Shown here in pieces: positions 28,865-44,605 of a DNA stretch of 64,000 bases. A program made the position numbers and the translations under genes. Within the stretch, counting starts at the first letter, position 1, and each line of letters begins with the position of its first letter. This stretch comes from Morchella semilibera (taxonomy: Eukaryota; Ascomycota; Pezizomycetes; Pezizales; Morchellaceae), in assembly GCA_009192285.1 (NCBI GenBank), contig CM018604.1, positions 1,984,001 through 2,048,000 of the forward strand, read 5' to 3'. The notes beneath the pieces are model-generated. The model was not told where the DNA came from. It saw only the letters and a list, made by a program, of their open reading frames with translations, and did no database searches.

Positions 28865-30314
28865 GTTTTTCACGAACGGAGATTGGAGTACTGGAACGAG
28901 TGAGTGGAGTTCACATAGGAGTTGATTATGCCGAGTCTCGACTTAAGAGCCTCTAGTTCGTGTGCTGTGTGTGGGGTTGCGCCAGTGGTGTTAAGCGCGG
29001 TGTCCGCCTTCCGATAGCATCCCTGCTGGCACTTTAAAGCAGCAGCGACAACAATGATCCATGAACGAGTGAGAACTGGTGAACACCATACACTTATCAG
29101 TATATACGAGATTTCTTATTAGCCGCAGAGATAGAAGCCCCTAATCCCGGTTAGATATTTGACGTACACCTAGCCCGAGGCCTCCTGCCGTGCTAGTATA
29201 CCACTGACGACCCGAAAACTTGATAATTTACAGCTCCTATCGCCGTATGGAGACATTTAATGATGATATATGAGCCATGTGCACCCCACCCTTCGTTTAT
29301 TTGAACTGTATAGATACTATTATGGTTCAAAGGTACGGCACGACAGAGGCGGGCGGAGCCATATGGCACCCACCCTAACCCCACAGCAATACTGTCGAAT
29401 ACAAAAATATTATTGTTTTTCCATATACGACTTCAATCTAATCTTTATTGTTTATCCCTTGGGACTACTATAGCTTTGTCCTCATTTCCATACTGTACTG
29501 TGGCGGTATGGTCACCGAAATAAGTAATAATATTCTCATAAAAGAAAATTTAGTTTGAGGGCATTCTGTCGGATATAGCCACGATGTTGCCAATGTCTTC
29601 TAGGTACCTAATACAATGGGGATTTGAAACAGAGTGAATCAAGTCCGGGCTTACACAAACCTATGCAAATAAGGTCAAACGAATATTGTCCACCCATATT
29701 CTAAGAACTTAAAAGTGAGATATTTCAATTGAAAAGGTGACAGTAATACGACATGTATGTATATCATCATAGATCAGACTTATGCGAACTACGGGTTCAT
29801 TTACAATCCGTTCAAGAACTATAGTACGAAAAATACTTCGACTAGGATCTAGTAACCCTTTGATCTGGACCCTTATGGGTGTTGCATGATCTCGATTCTA
29901 GTCTGGTCGACCGCACATACGCAACAATAATATTAGCACCACTGCTTGAACCAATCGATCATCAACGGCCCCTCGAATTATCTCATCATATAGAAGAGCC
30001 CAGCTGTGTGTCTGTGTCTGCGGCAAGAGTTACTAGTGCAAATTGTTACGGAGTCAATGGTTTTATGTTGCGCAATTGCTGCATGACATTAATATCATGA
30101 CGTGCGAGCGCCGGTGTCAGCATGACCGTTCCGAGGACAAAGCGATTGTATTGCGTGTATTTCCGGAAGGCCGTGCCAAGACTTTACCGGGCGCAAAGTC
30201 TGAGACCAACCACCAGCCTGTTGGCGCTTCATCTCCCCGTTTCGTTTTCTCCCCCTCCGCCCGCCATCGTCACTCCCCTCATTCCTTCTATCACATACCC
30301 CTCCTCCGTCCATC
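28865..30314. other. Divergent intergenic region (CLPX / ATP2)
   Basis: About 1.45 kb separate two divergent nuclear genes for mitochondrial proteins, so shared regulation is possible but not shown. The ATP2 side ends in pyrimidine-rich sequence (about 30230-30312) before the ATG. I see no gene in it. Confidence 0.5.
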
Positions 30315-32384
<2,070 letters not shown>

Positions 32385-32803
32385 AGTGTTATGTGAAAAA
32401 TTGGGGCGCTTGAGTTTCGATACTGTGTTTAGAAGAGCCCAGGTTAGTTAGCATTGCAATCAAGGCTTTTTTTGTACAATTTACTGCATCTATTTTTTGT
32501 TGTGTGAGGTTTCTTCGATTTAAGGAGGGAAAAAAAAATTCCATGTTCAATTTTCCGATCGTGTGACGTCTGTGTAGCCTCTCTAAATAACTAAGCCTTT
32601 GAGGTTGGTGCGATGATTTTATTAAGCAACCACCTTTATATATGCCAAGACAAAAATAACCCCCCTTGTATCGGGATATTCCTTACAGTTAATCTAGTTG
32701 CCGGGTAACAAATTTCAATGCAACACCTGTTTAACAAGGACACCTTTTAAAACAAGCTCACTCTTCTCCCAAAATTCTTCGAAACGCATTCAGAGCTTTT
32801 AAG
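32385..32803. other. Intergenic ATP2-SEC22
   Basis: A 419-bp spacer between two same-strand genes holds the ATP2 3' flank (T-rich) and the SEC22 leader. No other feature is seen. Confidence 0.5.
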
Positions 32804-33664
32804 ATGGTGAAATCAACTCAAATTGCACGATTAGACGGTACACATACACTCCTACTTCTACTCATCTTTAGCTCCCTCCAACACTGCTAATTTCTATCTA
32901 GGCGTCCCGCTGGCTGCTTCTGTTGATGACGACCAAGATGAAGCCATTCTCGCCGAGGTCAAGAAGCAAGTAAAGCTTATTTTCAAAAGATTGAGCCAAA
33001 ACTCTGAACCACGGGCTAGTATTGAGGCAGGTCCTTTCACAATACAGTAGGCTCTTATTCCCTCGCTTCTAAAATTTTCGGATGCCATTCAAGCTCCCGA
33101 CCGCGCTTATTAACCCGTATAATAGCTACCTAATCCAGGGAAACGTCTGCTATCTATGCATTTGCGAGCGCTCCTACCCTCGTAAACTAGCCTTCACATA
33201 TCTTCAAGATACAGCGACCGAGTTCTTCTCCAATTACGGAAATCAGATTCAAGACCCCTCGCTACGGCCGTATGCCTTTGTTGCATTTGATACCTTCATG
33301 CAGCGCACAAAGAGAACGTACCAGGACACCAGGGCTACTGCCAACCTGGATAAGCTCAACGATGACCTCAAGGATGTTACAAAAGTTATGACAAAAAACA
33401 TCGAGGATTTACTCTACCGCGGAGATTCCCTTGAGAGGATGGGGGACATGAGTAGCAGGTTGAGAGACGAGAGCAAGAAATATAGGCAAGCCGCTGTGAG
33501 GATAAACTGGGAGGCCATGTTGAAGCAGGTCTGTCATTGGATTCCCTTCTTAGGTAATAGTTAAATTTAGGACCGCGGATTAGCTAATATACTCGATTTA
33601 GTATGGTCCTATTGGTGTGGTCGGCTTGGTCATGCTATTCTTTATTTGGTGGAGATTCTTTTGA
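32804..33664 (+). CDS. SEC22: R-SNARE Sec22 (ER-Golgi vesicle transport), 4 exons
   Basis: Sec22 is the longin-type R-SNARE of ER-Golgi transport and a functional partner of Bet1. Exons: 32804-32837, 32902-33046, 33126-33528, 33602-33664 (214 aa, the usual length). The N-terminal longin domain (about 1-120) contains TQIARLDG, AKK/VKLIFKRL and, across exons 2-3, GPFTIHYLIQGNVCYLCIC. The SNARE helix includes KIMTKN-like VMTKNIEDLLYRGDSLERM with the central Arg. A C-terminal membrane anchor GVVGLVMLFFIWWRFF ends the protein. The exon 2 donor at 33047 was chosen over an earlier GT because it restores the conserved HYLI segment and correct phase. Confidence 0.95.
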
Positions 33665-36246
33665 GCTGCGACCTTGATCGGGTTTCGACATTTCACAGGA
33701 GTGTGTGGGTTTCCCTGGTAATGATTTGGAAGGGAGTATTAAGACTTTTCGAGCGTTTCGGTTCTTAACTCTACGTTCATCTTTATCTAGCTGTACAGTT
33801 TTTACGAACAGTTATTATCATAATCGATACTAAAAAGTACGAGCGGATTGTAGTACGATAAGGTAGTTAAGAATGGTAGATTTAATAAAGCATTTGCCGC
33901 TTCATAGTCGGCCATAGATGTAGTTTCTGTACGGGGTGGTTTTATGAGGCTAGAGGTAGCTAAGGATTTCCGAGTGATATTACATGAAGGCTAGTACACT
34001 GGTAAATCTCCACTACAGTAAATATGTTCCAACATATAGCTATGGCTCAGCCCTGGTCTTTTCTTTGTTCCAATTGGTCCTAAGAGGCTAAGGGCCAGTA
34101 CAAGGGGCATGGCGGCATCATCCTATGTAGTGAGCCCGATGGGGTGGCATTCTCTACACTTATCAAACAATATTCGTACCACCGGATTACCATGCATCTC
34201 CAATCTCACAATCTCGAAAGAGATAAACTAGCAGTACCAGTGCATTCACCGACTACGAATATACTTCACAAAATCTAGCCTTTGTCTCAAACCCATATTG
34301 TATAATTACAACAGTTCTCCGAATACTAGGCTCAGTGGATATATCTCACAGGTAGTGATTGTCGTCGAAACTGTAAATATATAGCCTCATTAGGCTATCA
34401 AAATGCCACTAAGCTTCTCAGGCTACCGGATTTGCCCAATTGAGTAATTCATTTTCTTTTCTACTAGGTATGTATGTATCGTAACATCCTCGTGAGTCTG
34501 AATTATGAGTTGCTGTAATGGGTTAGCAACGACCCACATTATATAAAAACCGAGTGATCGTTCATGAAGATTGTCTATGTAGACGAACACGCTGTGACTC
34601 AACCTGGCAGCGGTCCGTTCTGGAGCCCCCAAAACTCCCTTCTGACAGAAATTCGGTCCTGAGAAATTCAGTTGTGCTTGGCAGCCCATTTTGGATTTGC
34701 TTTTTCCCACATTGTCAACAAGTCTCCCAACCGACCCGCTCTTGGCATAAATCTCTAGTTTCCAGATTCATCAACCCTCTTTGCCGTCACCATTGGCCTA
34801 CAGTCCCACGCCCCTTAACAGAATGATACAAACGACAGCTATGCGAGCTGATCAATGAGCATTCGGTACTATGACCGTTCCTGCGTGGAGAAAATGTACG
34901 TATATTGTTTGTGATCCACCCACAGGTGCACCTGCACAAACTCCTTACCTAAACCCTCCATAAGTACCCTACATAAACTTCATAGGACGGCGAATTCGAA
35001 CACTGTTTGTAACCCTGCCTGCTGGGAGAGACATAAGTGTCCACGTACCACCTCAGTCACTTGAGCAGATCTATCACAGCGGCCTATTTGCTCCTATCGG
35101 TCTTAACTATAGATAGACTAACGGGAATGGGCGTATATGGCCGTCAACGCCAGTGAGTTTTGTGCACTGTAGTTGTCAGCGGAGATGCAAACCGGAGGTG
35201 TCGAATTGTGTCAGTGTTGCTTCCTGTAAACTGGGTGTTAAACAGGTATATTCCCCTCCCCACCTACTAAAGAGCCTACTTCTAGGCAGCATATAAAAGG
35301 AACAACAAAAAAACATCCTAGCAGCTCCTTAATCAAAAGTCAATCATGGAAGGCACCACCGTCTCAAACCAAAAATGTCTCTTTTCAGGACCTCCAGCCA
35401 CTATTTACAAACACCCCCCCCCTACTTACTATAGAAACAGCAAGCGAGGAGTTTTATCTTGCACCCCGACATCAAAAAGTGCGAATAAACTGACTTTGGT
35501 CTTCTTCACAGGATATCACTCGACATTATGCACAAATTCGAGATTGTTTTTAAATCACTAACCCCCACGTCCAGGTTTGGGAAACCTACGCACAAAATGG
35601 GTAAATCACGCAGAAAATCTCTGTATGCGACCTAAACGGGGCTGGAGGGCTAGGACGTTCTGCCACCACGAGTTCCACCCCCCCCCCCCGGGGCGCACAC
35701 TCCCACCCCTAGCCTACCGTCGCCCAAATACACCGCACTCAATCCCCCACAAGCTCGTACATAGCTACAAAAATCCGCGGCGCTGTCCTCCGCAGTCTCT
35801 GTATAAAATATACGGTGGTGGACCTCCGAGCTCCTCGAGCGGAATGATCTTGAAAAAAAAAACAAGAGGGGGTGTCAACAGAATTATCGACCTATTTTAT
35901 ATCTGTTAGATCCCCTAAAATCACAGGTGGATCTAATACAGTTGATGCTTTTTTTTTGGCTGAACTAATCTTGTTGTCTGTGATACAAAACCGCTATATA
36001 TATATGCCTACATCACAGCGGGGTTGGAAATACGGTAGGTTATCCGGCAAAATGCCAGTCCTTTCTATGGGGCTTGAGTTTATAAGACAGGAGTATCGTA
36101 AGGTTAGTGTCACCCATATCACAAGAATGGAGGAGAAAAATGGAAAAAAGAAAACTCAATAACTGCGACTTTGAGGGTAAACACGGAGAAGATCTTTGAT
36201 GAGCTGCCTTCTCCAGTGAATGAAGAAGGAGCATTACTTTTTATAA
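33665..36246. other. Long intergenic region
   Basis: About 2.6 kb without a recognisable gene. Open frames are short and unrelated on both strands. A poly-C run lies near 35680-35689. A CA-rich leader-like stretch near 35290-35350 precedes a 71-codon ORF (35346-35561) that shows no motif. Confidence 0.5.
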
Positions 36247-36319
36247 AGCCCCACGCGGGGGTCGAACCCGCAACCTTGAGATTAAGAGTCTCACGCTCTA
36301 CCGATTGAGCTAGCGAGGC
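36247..36319 (-). tRNA. tRNA-Lys (anticodon CTT)
   Basis: A 73-nt cloverleaf with no intron. Acceptor stem GCCTCGC pairs with GTGGGGC (two G-T wobbles). The D-arm is GCTC-AATCGGTA-GAGC. The anticodon stem is TGAGA/TCTCA with loop CTCTTAA, giving anticodon CTT. The T-arm is GCGGG-TTCGACC-CCCGC. The discriminator base reads T. A-box and B-box promoter elements are intact within the gene. The CTT anticodon decodes AAG, the preferred lysine codon in the neighbouring genes. Confidence 0.95.
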
Positions 36320-37793
36320 TGTATATTTTGTTAAAGCTAAAGCTCTTGAACCAGTGGCAGCCCAACCTCACCCCGTGGACAATAGGTTCAGGATACTACG
36401 TAGGTTTTCCTAAATTCTTATTGTAAGCAGTGTGGTGCATGGAATCATGTCAATCTTTGAGCACAAGTGGCTCTCTGAGTAGCAGATTAAGACAAAACGA
36501 CATACCATAAAGATGCGTAGTAGTTCCGTCAAGGAAGCTAACACTATCGTAAAATCACTACGGAACTTAGTGTCAAGTACCGAATTAAATCACCACTATA
36601 CCAACCACATACCTTTACCGTATTACTAGTGAATCTGCAGCTTTTTATGGCGCGGTATGATTCCCCTTGCAAGTACAGTACTGTATGTATGGTGGGTTTC
36701 CACAAGTAAGCGAACATTCACCTTGCAACAAAATTTGTATGGGAATGCAACTTCAAAGACGTATTTCTCCACAAGCGCAAGGAGATGGAGCAAAAGAACC
36801 TTAGATATAGATTCTCCAGCTGTGATAGTACCTACAACCAAAATGTCAGCTCGAGAGTGCGACTTTGAAATTTTGATGTTGTTAGGTGGCTTGTATGGTT
36901 ACTACCCTCATGTTCAACTACTTGTGGCACCGTGCAATACCTACAAGAGATATGTGTTGAGTGCTTCTCATCAAGCATAGGGTCTATGCTATTTGATTGA
37001 GATGTCCACACACTGGAAATGACTGCCTGAGCTTACATATATTGATTAGGCAGTTTAGAGTGTGGGCCATCTTAAATGTTTGGATAGTACTACTACATGC
37101 AGTTTAGTCAGCCTCTAGAATCATTGATTGAGAATAAAATTTGGGTTAGCTTCCTTCTAGATTTTACTCCCCAAAAGAAAGTAATATGAAGCCTTGTGCA
37201 ATATATCTCTACATAAGTGACCATTCTATAGGTAAGCTTAAGAAGGCGTGAGCTGTAGAAGGTCTTATTATCATTATGGGAACAAAAAGATAATTGCCAA
37301 GACCACATAGATTTAATAAAATCCAATAGGGAACCCTAACCCTCCGCGGAATTATCCAGGTTTTGCCGTAGGGGAGTTGGGCCAGATACTTCCCCCATTA
37401 TTGTCAATATTTTGTTGCGGGTAAATATCGTGTTCTTGCAAATCCCAAGGGCTCTTAACTGAGGCTACCCAAAGTATTGGCTCGGCAAGTTGTGAGAAGC
37501 AGGACTCTTGGTTATTAACACTGTCTCCAAGATTACATGTACTTGGGCACGAATGACGGAACTGGCCGCAAATATACATGCATATAAGCAGTCAATGATT
37601 GATTTAATTGCCGCTTATACTCATATGTACTGATCACATTGAAAGAATCGCAGCACTGCAGAATAAATGGAAAGGTGCATTTTCTCTTTGGCACGCCTGT
37701 TTTATGTACCAATAAAAAAAGATAACCCAGACAAAACAGTACTACCCAAACAAGAAAAAAAAAAGCAGGAGATCGCATTATAGCTACATGTAA
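36320..37793. other. Intergenic region
   Basis: About 1.5 kb between the tRNA and the isomerase gene. A 107-codon ORF (36657-36980, plus) and an overlapping minus-strand frame are open, but neither shows a family motif or clear codon bias. TACATGTA occurs near 37535 and 37783. Nothing else was recognised. Confidence 0.45.
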
Positions 37794-38995
37794 CTACACA
37801 TGCAACGTCCTCGTCTCCACTTTCCCATCTTCCATCCCAAAGTATGCCATCACGGGCTTCTTGTCCCCCGACCAGAATACACCATGCTCCACTACGCCCA
37901 CTATATTCTTCAGAATTCTAGCGAGTTCCTCAACCTTTTCATTCCCACCCACACCCATTCCCACCGCTGCTCCAGGGTGACCTCCCTCCTTGCCCAGGAT
38001 GTCAAGACCTCCAACACGTTCGCCGCCCATCTGGACAGCGCCGGCATCCAAGCCGATTGAAGAACTTGTAGGTGATATGCTCCGCTGGTGTGACAAACGT
38101 GAGGAAAGCGGTGGGATGAAACCGTCGGGAAAAGGCGCATCAATAATGAAGTTCCCATTGTCAGTGATACAGGGACCGGCTTTTGAGGTGCCACCCATAC
38201 GGATAGATGGGTTTACAGCACCGAGAGATGCTAGGCGCGAGAGCACATGCGTTGCGGCAGTAGGGACAACCTCGATAGGAATACCGGGAGCATAGTGAGT
38301 TGAGAGTGAGGGGGAAAGCTTACGGTAGTCTAACTCTCTCAGTACCTTATAAGGAAGGAATAACGCATTCAGAACATACCAGCGACAACAACGAACTTTT
38401 TTGCAGAGATAGCGACGAGCTTCTCCTGAAACAAACACGCTCCGCCGCCCTTAATGCAGTTGAGATACGGGTCCACCTCATCTGCGCCGTCGAATGCGAC
38501 CTCAAGGTCGGTATGCATTTCGATGCTTCCCAGTTTCAAACCAGCGCGCAAGATAAGCTCGCGCGACTGGTAGCCCGTGGGGACAAAGATAATCCCGTCT
38601 GTGATTTCGCGTGACAGCTGCGCGATTCGTTCAACCACGTAGACAACAGTGGATCCAGAGCCGATGCCGACATGGCGGGCATGGGCGGGGAAGTGCTCGT
38701 CTACTGCGCGGTGAGCTGCAAGGCGTTTTGCAGACTCTACGTTTAGTATTGGCGCCGCCATGGTGATGGTCCGTTTGTGAGGTGGCTTTTGGTAGGGTGG
38801 GGTGGGGTATGGGCTAGTGCGGGGTGCGGTGAGCCTCTTGTTTGCTCCTGAAGAGGGGCTCTTGGCAGCTGGTACGATGATATCATTGACAGCGCTTTTC
38901 TGAATGATATGAAATTGTCGACAGAAAACCACCGAGGAAGATCTTCTGGAACAGGCAAGAGGAAGTAATACTCCGGCAAAGTATTTAACCATCAT
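37794..38995 (-). CDS. RKI1: Ribose-5-phosphate isomerase A, 2 exons
   Basis: Interconverts ribose-5-phosphate and ribulose-5-phosphate in the non-oxidative pentose phosphate pathway. Exons are 38995-38380 and 38329-37794 (383 aa from the first ATG). Signature motifs are [16 protein letters not shown] (phosphate loop), [26 protein letters not shown] and, across the junction, [13 protein letters not shown]. The conserved enzyme starts near Met79 (38761), whose context (CACCATGGCG) is strong and is preceded by CA-rich, leader-like sequence; the shorter form would be 305 aa. The upstream 78 codons are open and Arg/Ser-rich, so they could be a targeting extension or simply leader. A Ser/Gly-rich insert (about residues 280-330) is longer than in yeast. 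The gene lies 233 bp downstream of RPN8 on the same strand. Confidence 0.92.
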
Positions 38996-39228
38996 GAAGT
39001 TGAGGTGTAAAAGGAAGAGAAAGGCCTTGCTGGAATCTCTAGTTAGCAGTGGTATTTAAACTATGTAACCCTTATCACTCATAGCATGCAACAAAAGCAC
39101 ACAAAAAACGCCATCCCCTGGAAACCCAAGAACTCTGTATTATAGAAGTTATTCTACAAGAAAGATGGCTTTCTACACCAACCATGTTTTGCCTTCCTGA
39201 TCCACCCCAATAATCATATATCGCCCCT

Positions 39229-40443
39229 CTAGTCCCTTTCACTCTTCTTTTTTTCCTTCGAGGGTTCTTCTTTCCCCCCCTTCTCTGTGAACCCCTCCTT
39301 TTCGGGTGACGAGGTCCCATTAGACTTTTTATCTTTCTCTTCCCGCTCTTTCTGCTCCTTTTCTTTTTCCTCTGCCTGATCCTGGCGGTTCTTGATCTTA
39401 TTATCGATGAGATCATGAAACGCGATAATAGCCCTAATTAACGAAGAGATATAAATCGACATGAGCTGGTCGTTTGTCTTGATACTCATAGCTCTTGCCA
39501 ACTCGTTGCTGTCATCACCATCTGCTGGAGGTGTAGAAAGGTTGGGAAGGAGGTTAAAAACGTCCTGGAGATTCCCAAGGATAGCATGGTTGACGGGCAA
39601 CTCGCCTTTGAGGACTTTGTCAAGGTAGGCAGCTATGTCGCGAAGGCGGAGGTGGAGACCTTGAAGGGACTGAAGCTGGTTATTGATACGAGTTGTGAGG
39701 GAGCCGACAGCAACATCACGAATATCTCGAAGGAGGTGCTCAACACCAATCTCCTCGGCTTCCTCGGCTTCAATGATTGATGGTGTGTGGACGAATGTCT
39801 TAGTGGTCGTTGTGCCATCCTATATTCGTGATCGTATTATCAGCTACAGCTCCCCTACATAATTGACGAAACCAGTCCAGCCCATCATCATCAAATTCCG
39901 CCTGAAGAGTCGATAAACATACATCTTTAATCTCCTCCACGGCAAAATAAGCATCTGTTGGCACCCCCAGCTCCTTCGGCTCAACATCAATAATGACTAG
40001 CAATGGATTGGGTGTGTATCTTTTGAAAAGCTCGTTGATCTCCAAATCCGATGCTCTAAGCTTCGGACCAGAGTGATACCATCCGATGAGCTTCTCGCGG
40101 GCGTTGACCTTCTTAAACATGTCGTTCATTGACTCGACATAATTGTGATCAAGAAACCATACCGCAGGATCCTTCTCATCTTCTTCGAAAGGGACTGTAT
40201 GTTTCCCGTAGCCCTTAATCAGTACTTATCCATATATCTAATCTAGAGGAAGCTTTATCTCCTACCAGCAAAGCTGTTTGTAACTCTTACGTTCCCCCCA
40301 GTGTTCTGTCCTAACAGTACTCCAACAACCCGCTTTCTGGTTCCCTTGGCAGAACGTCCGTAGTGATCGCATGCAGAGAGAAGGATGAGAGGGGCGATAG
40401 AAACGGTGGTGCTGGGGACAGCATCCCCAAGAGTAGTAGGCAT
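39229..40443 (-). CDS. RPN8: 26S proteasome regulatory subunit Rpn8 (PSMD7), 3 exons
   Basis: Non-catalytic MPN-domain subunit of the proteasome lid, which pairs with the deubiquitinase Rpn11. Exons: 40443-40266, 40194-39923, 39819-39229 (346 aa). The MPN domain starts at [17 protein letters not shown] and includes [19 protein letters not shown] across the junction and [19 protein letters not shown]. The HxH of active JAMM enzymes is absent (YHSGP), as in other Rpn8 proteins. The second half has [15 protein letters not shown] and helical segments, ending in a long Lys/Glu-rich tail (about residues 285-346). It could only be confused with eIF3f/h or CSN6, but the exon 2-3 sequence is of Rpn8 type. 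Confidence 0.95.
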
Positions 40444-42540
40444 TATTGTATATTTGTTCTAGAGGTGTATAGTGGATCTGGCGGATGGGGGTGATGAAAT
40501 TATTGAAGGTAGGTTTTGATGCTGCACAACGTTTGAGTTGACAAGTTGAGGCGTTCGCGAACTACATTTGGTGAGGCTTGGCGTTGGACCCCTCCACAGC
40601 TTAATCACCCAGAGTTCACAACCGTAAAAGTGAATCATAGCTCCATGTACCCAAACACAGAGCTCTAAAGATATTGAGCTTTCTAAACGCACTAGTGTGA
40701 TTAATAGCCAAGAGCACTTACATGTAACTACATGTAATTTACTCCCCTCATGTCTAACGTTCTATTCTACCTAGAGGGTAGGTTAACAGTCTAGATGTGC
40801 AGTGTAACTACTACATGTATGCACATCTACATATATGTACCCGAAACCCTCGGAGAGGTGCCACCAGCAGTCCTCTCTTCCGTTCCACCGACACCTTCGA
40901 GCCGGCACCTCGGCCACTACTCGGCAAGAAAACCCACGAACCAATCCATCCCTCTGAACTCCGAAGCCTCCTTCGGCACCTCTGTGTGCTATTTTGAGTA
41001 ATCAAGCTGTGGTTATGTAACAGCCTCGGCTCTAATACGGAGATAATCCAGGTGGCTAGGCATGTCAATGCCACTTGGTCTGTCTTCTATCACTACTATT
41101 CGCCTTGCTCCGTTTGTTCCAGAAGCATTGGTTGGGCGAATCTATGAGTAATGGCATGCATCTAGTACATACATGTACCGGGTGTTGAGGGTAAGTGATC
41201 AGAACTGCTCCTGGTTGGTCTGGTTGGCCTGGAGTGCCAAGTTGGCCCCACCCTGGGCTTATATCAACCGTGTGCCCCAGGAAACTTCAGAGCCCAGAAC
41301 TTGGTCCTCAATTTTACTGCTGCCTCCTGAAAGTTTTCTCTACACAGCCAAATTTGTATCCAAATAGCATATAGAGAAGGTACTGATAGATACAATATTT
41401 TAAATATATTTTTGGATTTTTTTTGGATTTTTTGATGAGGATCTTGGAAAAGTTCTGATGACTTTTTTCCCCCATTCAAGATAAGAATTCTTGGCAGGTC
41501 TTATTGGCCCCAGCCTGTCGCACCCACATATTCTCAACCAATTGTCGTAGAGTTCTGATCACTTTGGTTCACACCCGAGTACATAGGCGAGCCGTTGTCT
41601 TGAGAACTTTTTTCCATGTGATCACATTCTATCACTCGATGTGTGGGGAACATAAACTAGCGCACTAGTAACCCAGGCTTCCCCCGAGTTGTTCAGAAAG
41701 CGGCATAAATAGACCACAAACTCAGGTTCCTGTAGACACCCACCTTCTTACTTCAGTTTTGGGGCCCGCTTCATGAAATATCACTGACCAATATTCACCG
41801 ACCGACATTTCCGGGGTTTCCTTGTAGGGGTACCGGAATTGAGACCGGCATTTGTATCAGTGTTCGGAATTACAGTTGAATCCCCATCGAGCTGCCTGGA
41901 GTAGCCGGCTTCAGCTCGGCCTAGATGCAGATAAACTGTTGTGTTGGTTCGAAATGTACTTACCTACTCTACCTGTGTAGGTAGGTACATACGCATTTTA
42001 AGCCGCTTCGGCCCAATGGTAGCGATGTTCCTTATTGTATGTAGAGTAGACCCCACTTTGGGTGCAGTGCATGGAGTCATCTCCTTCCATCGTAGAACCA
42101 CGTACATTAATTTGATGAAGAGTCTTGTTGGGTTGTGATGTCTATCTGTCCAGTTCTGTAACCTACATATACATAAGTAGTTATTATTGTATGTACTTAT
42201 ATTAAAAAAAAAATTGTAATATAGTAGAGGAGACATGATGTGCTTTAGTACCACATGCCCCAATAGTACGCGCCACAAAGCTGGCCCGTGAGACCGAAGT
42301 AAACCCCAACGAACGGATTCAAGCCTAAACCGCTTTTCGAAGCCTTGGACATCCAAAGTTGTGCCTGCCCCCGACAAGCCAGATTCCACTTCTTTCTTTC
42401 CCGGCCGCCTCTTCCTCCCTCCTTCCTTCTCATCTATTTCTTCTCCATCAATTGATCAAAACAACCATTTCTCGCTTTTAGCCAACTTTCAGTTCTTCGT
42501 CTCCACTCAACCAAAATCTCCGCTCACCCAATAATCGAAA
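40444..42540. other. Divergent intergenic region (RPN8 / adenylate kinase)
   Basis: About 2.1 kb separate divergent genes. It contains four TACATGTA palindromes (two near 40720-40736, one near 40812, one near 41170). The last 130 bases before the kinase ATG are CT-rich. No coding frame was recognised. Confidence 0.5.
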
Positions 42541-43607
<1,067 letters not shown>

Positions 43608-44605
43608 ACGAATGCAATACCTAACTTTCCTTAATTGCGTATTGACTTTAAACCTTTATGCTTGATTCTAAAATTTCCCCCCTTCTTTTTCAATTGCTTG
43701 TGGAGGCTTCACTTATAGTATCGACTATGTGCTTAGCTTCTTTATTCCTGTCTTGATTTGTTAGTTTGCGTTTTTTTCTGTAGGTTGTATCAGTAGAGAA
43801 GTTGGTCGGTGTTAGGTTTTTGGTTTAAAGAAGGAGAGTTCAAGTATGGTATGATGAACAAGCACCTACAAGCAGGCTGGTATGGGAATGTCACTGTACA
43901 TGAAAATTAGGGTTCGGGAATCAAAAAAATTGGTCTAGAATGTAAAACTGGAGCTGCAGTTTCGAGTTATCCGTGCCTCATGTCCGTGCTCCCCCGCATC
44001 AACAAAGGAACCGGAAAAACAAAAATCCGAACCCAACACTATTTCAATATTAGCCCTTTCAAGAAGCAGATTTCTTGGGTTTGGGTGGGATTTGTGTTTC
44101 CTGAAGCGATTGAGGTGAAGAGGGTTTGCTTAGATTATTGGCCCTGCATGGTGGGGCTGCTTGTTTCCTCTTTCGCTTGCATGCCCTCATCTCTGATTCT
44201 GAACAGGGTATCCAAACAATTTTCTGCGTGTGGTTGCTTACATGTAGTTATGACGCGAAGAGGTTTACTGCAAGCTTAACCCCAATCGCGAGATCGAATT
44301 ACCTTTTGATCTTTGCATGTTTCCTACCTAAATTTTTTTGGCCTACCGCACAACGGGTCCATAGTGGGGTTCATCCAGACCCCTGCCCGTAGTTTTGTCT
44401 TGGCATTATCGGTATCACCAATTTTTTTTTTCTCCTTCCCTTTCTGACTGCGGTGAAGGCTTTTTTTCATTGCGCTCTCTCTGTTCCTCTGTTCTCTTAT
44501 CAGTCATTCTATACCCCACCGCGTCCTTTGTGAATTTAGTCTACTTCACGTCCTCTTCGTCGTCAACCTTCTTTAGAATTTAATATATAGATATATTATA
44601 TAAAA
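43608..44605. other. Intergenic ADK1-GGC1
   Basis: About 1 kb between two same-strand genes. It holds the ADK1 3' flank, one TACATGTA near 44240, a CT-rich promoter-like stretch near 44420-44520 and an AT-rich leader directly before the carrier ATG. No gene was recognised. Confidence 0.5.

Noticed and set aside
36626-36980. Open frames on both strands possibly from an old transposon
   Set aside because: No transposase or other family motif could be recognised and neither strand is favoured.
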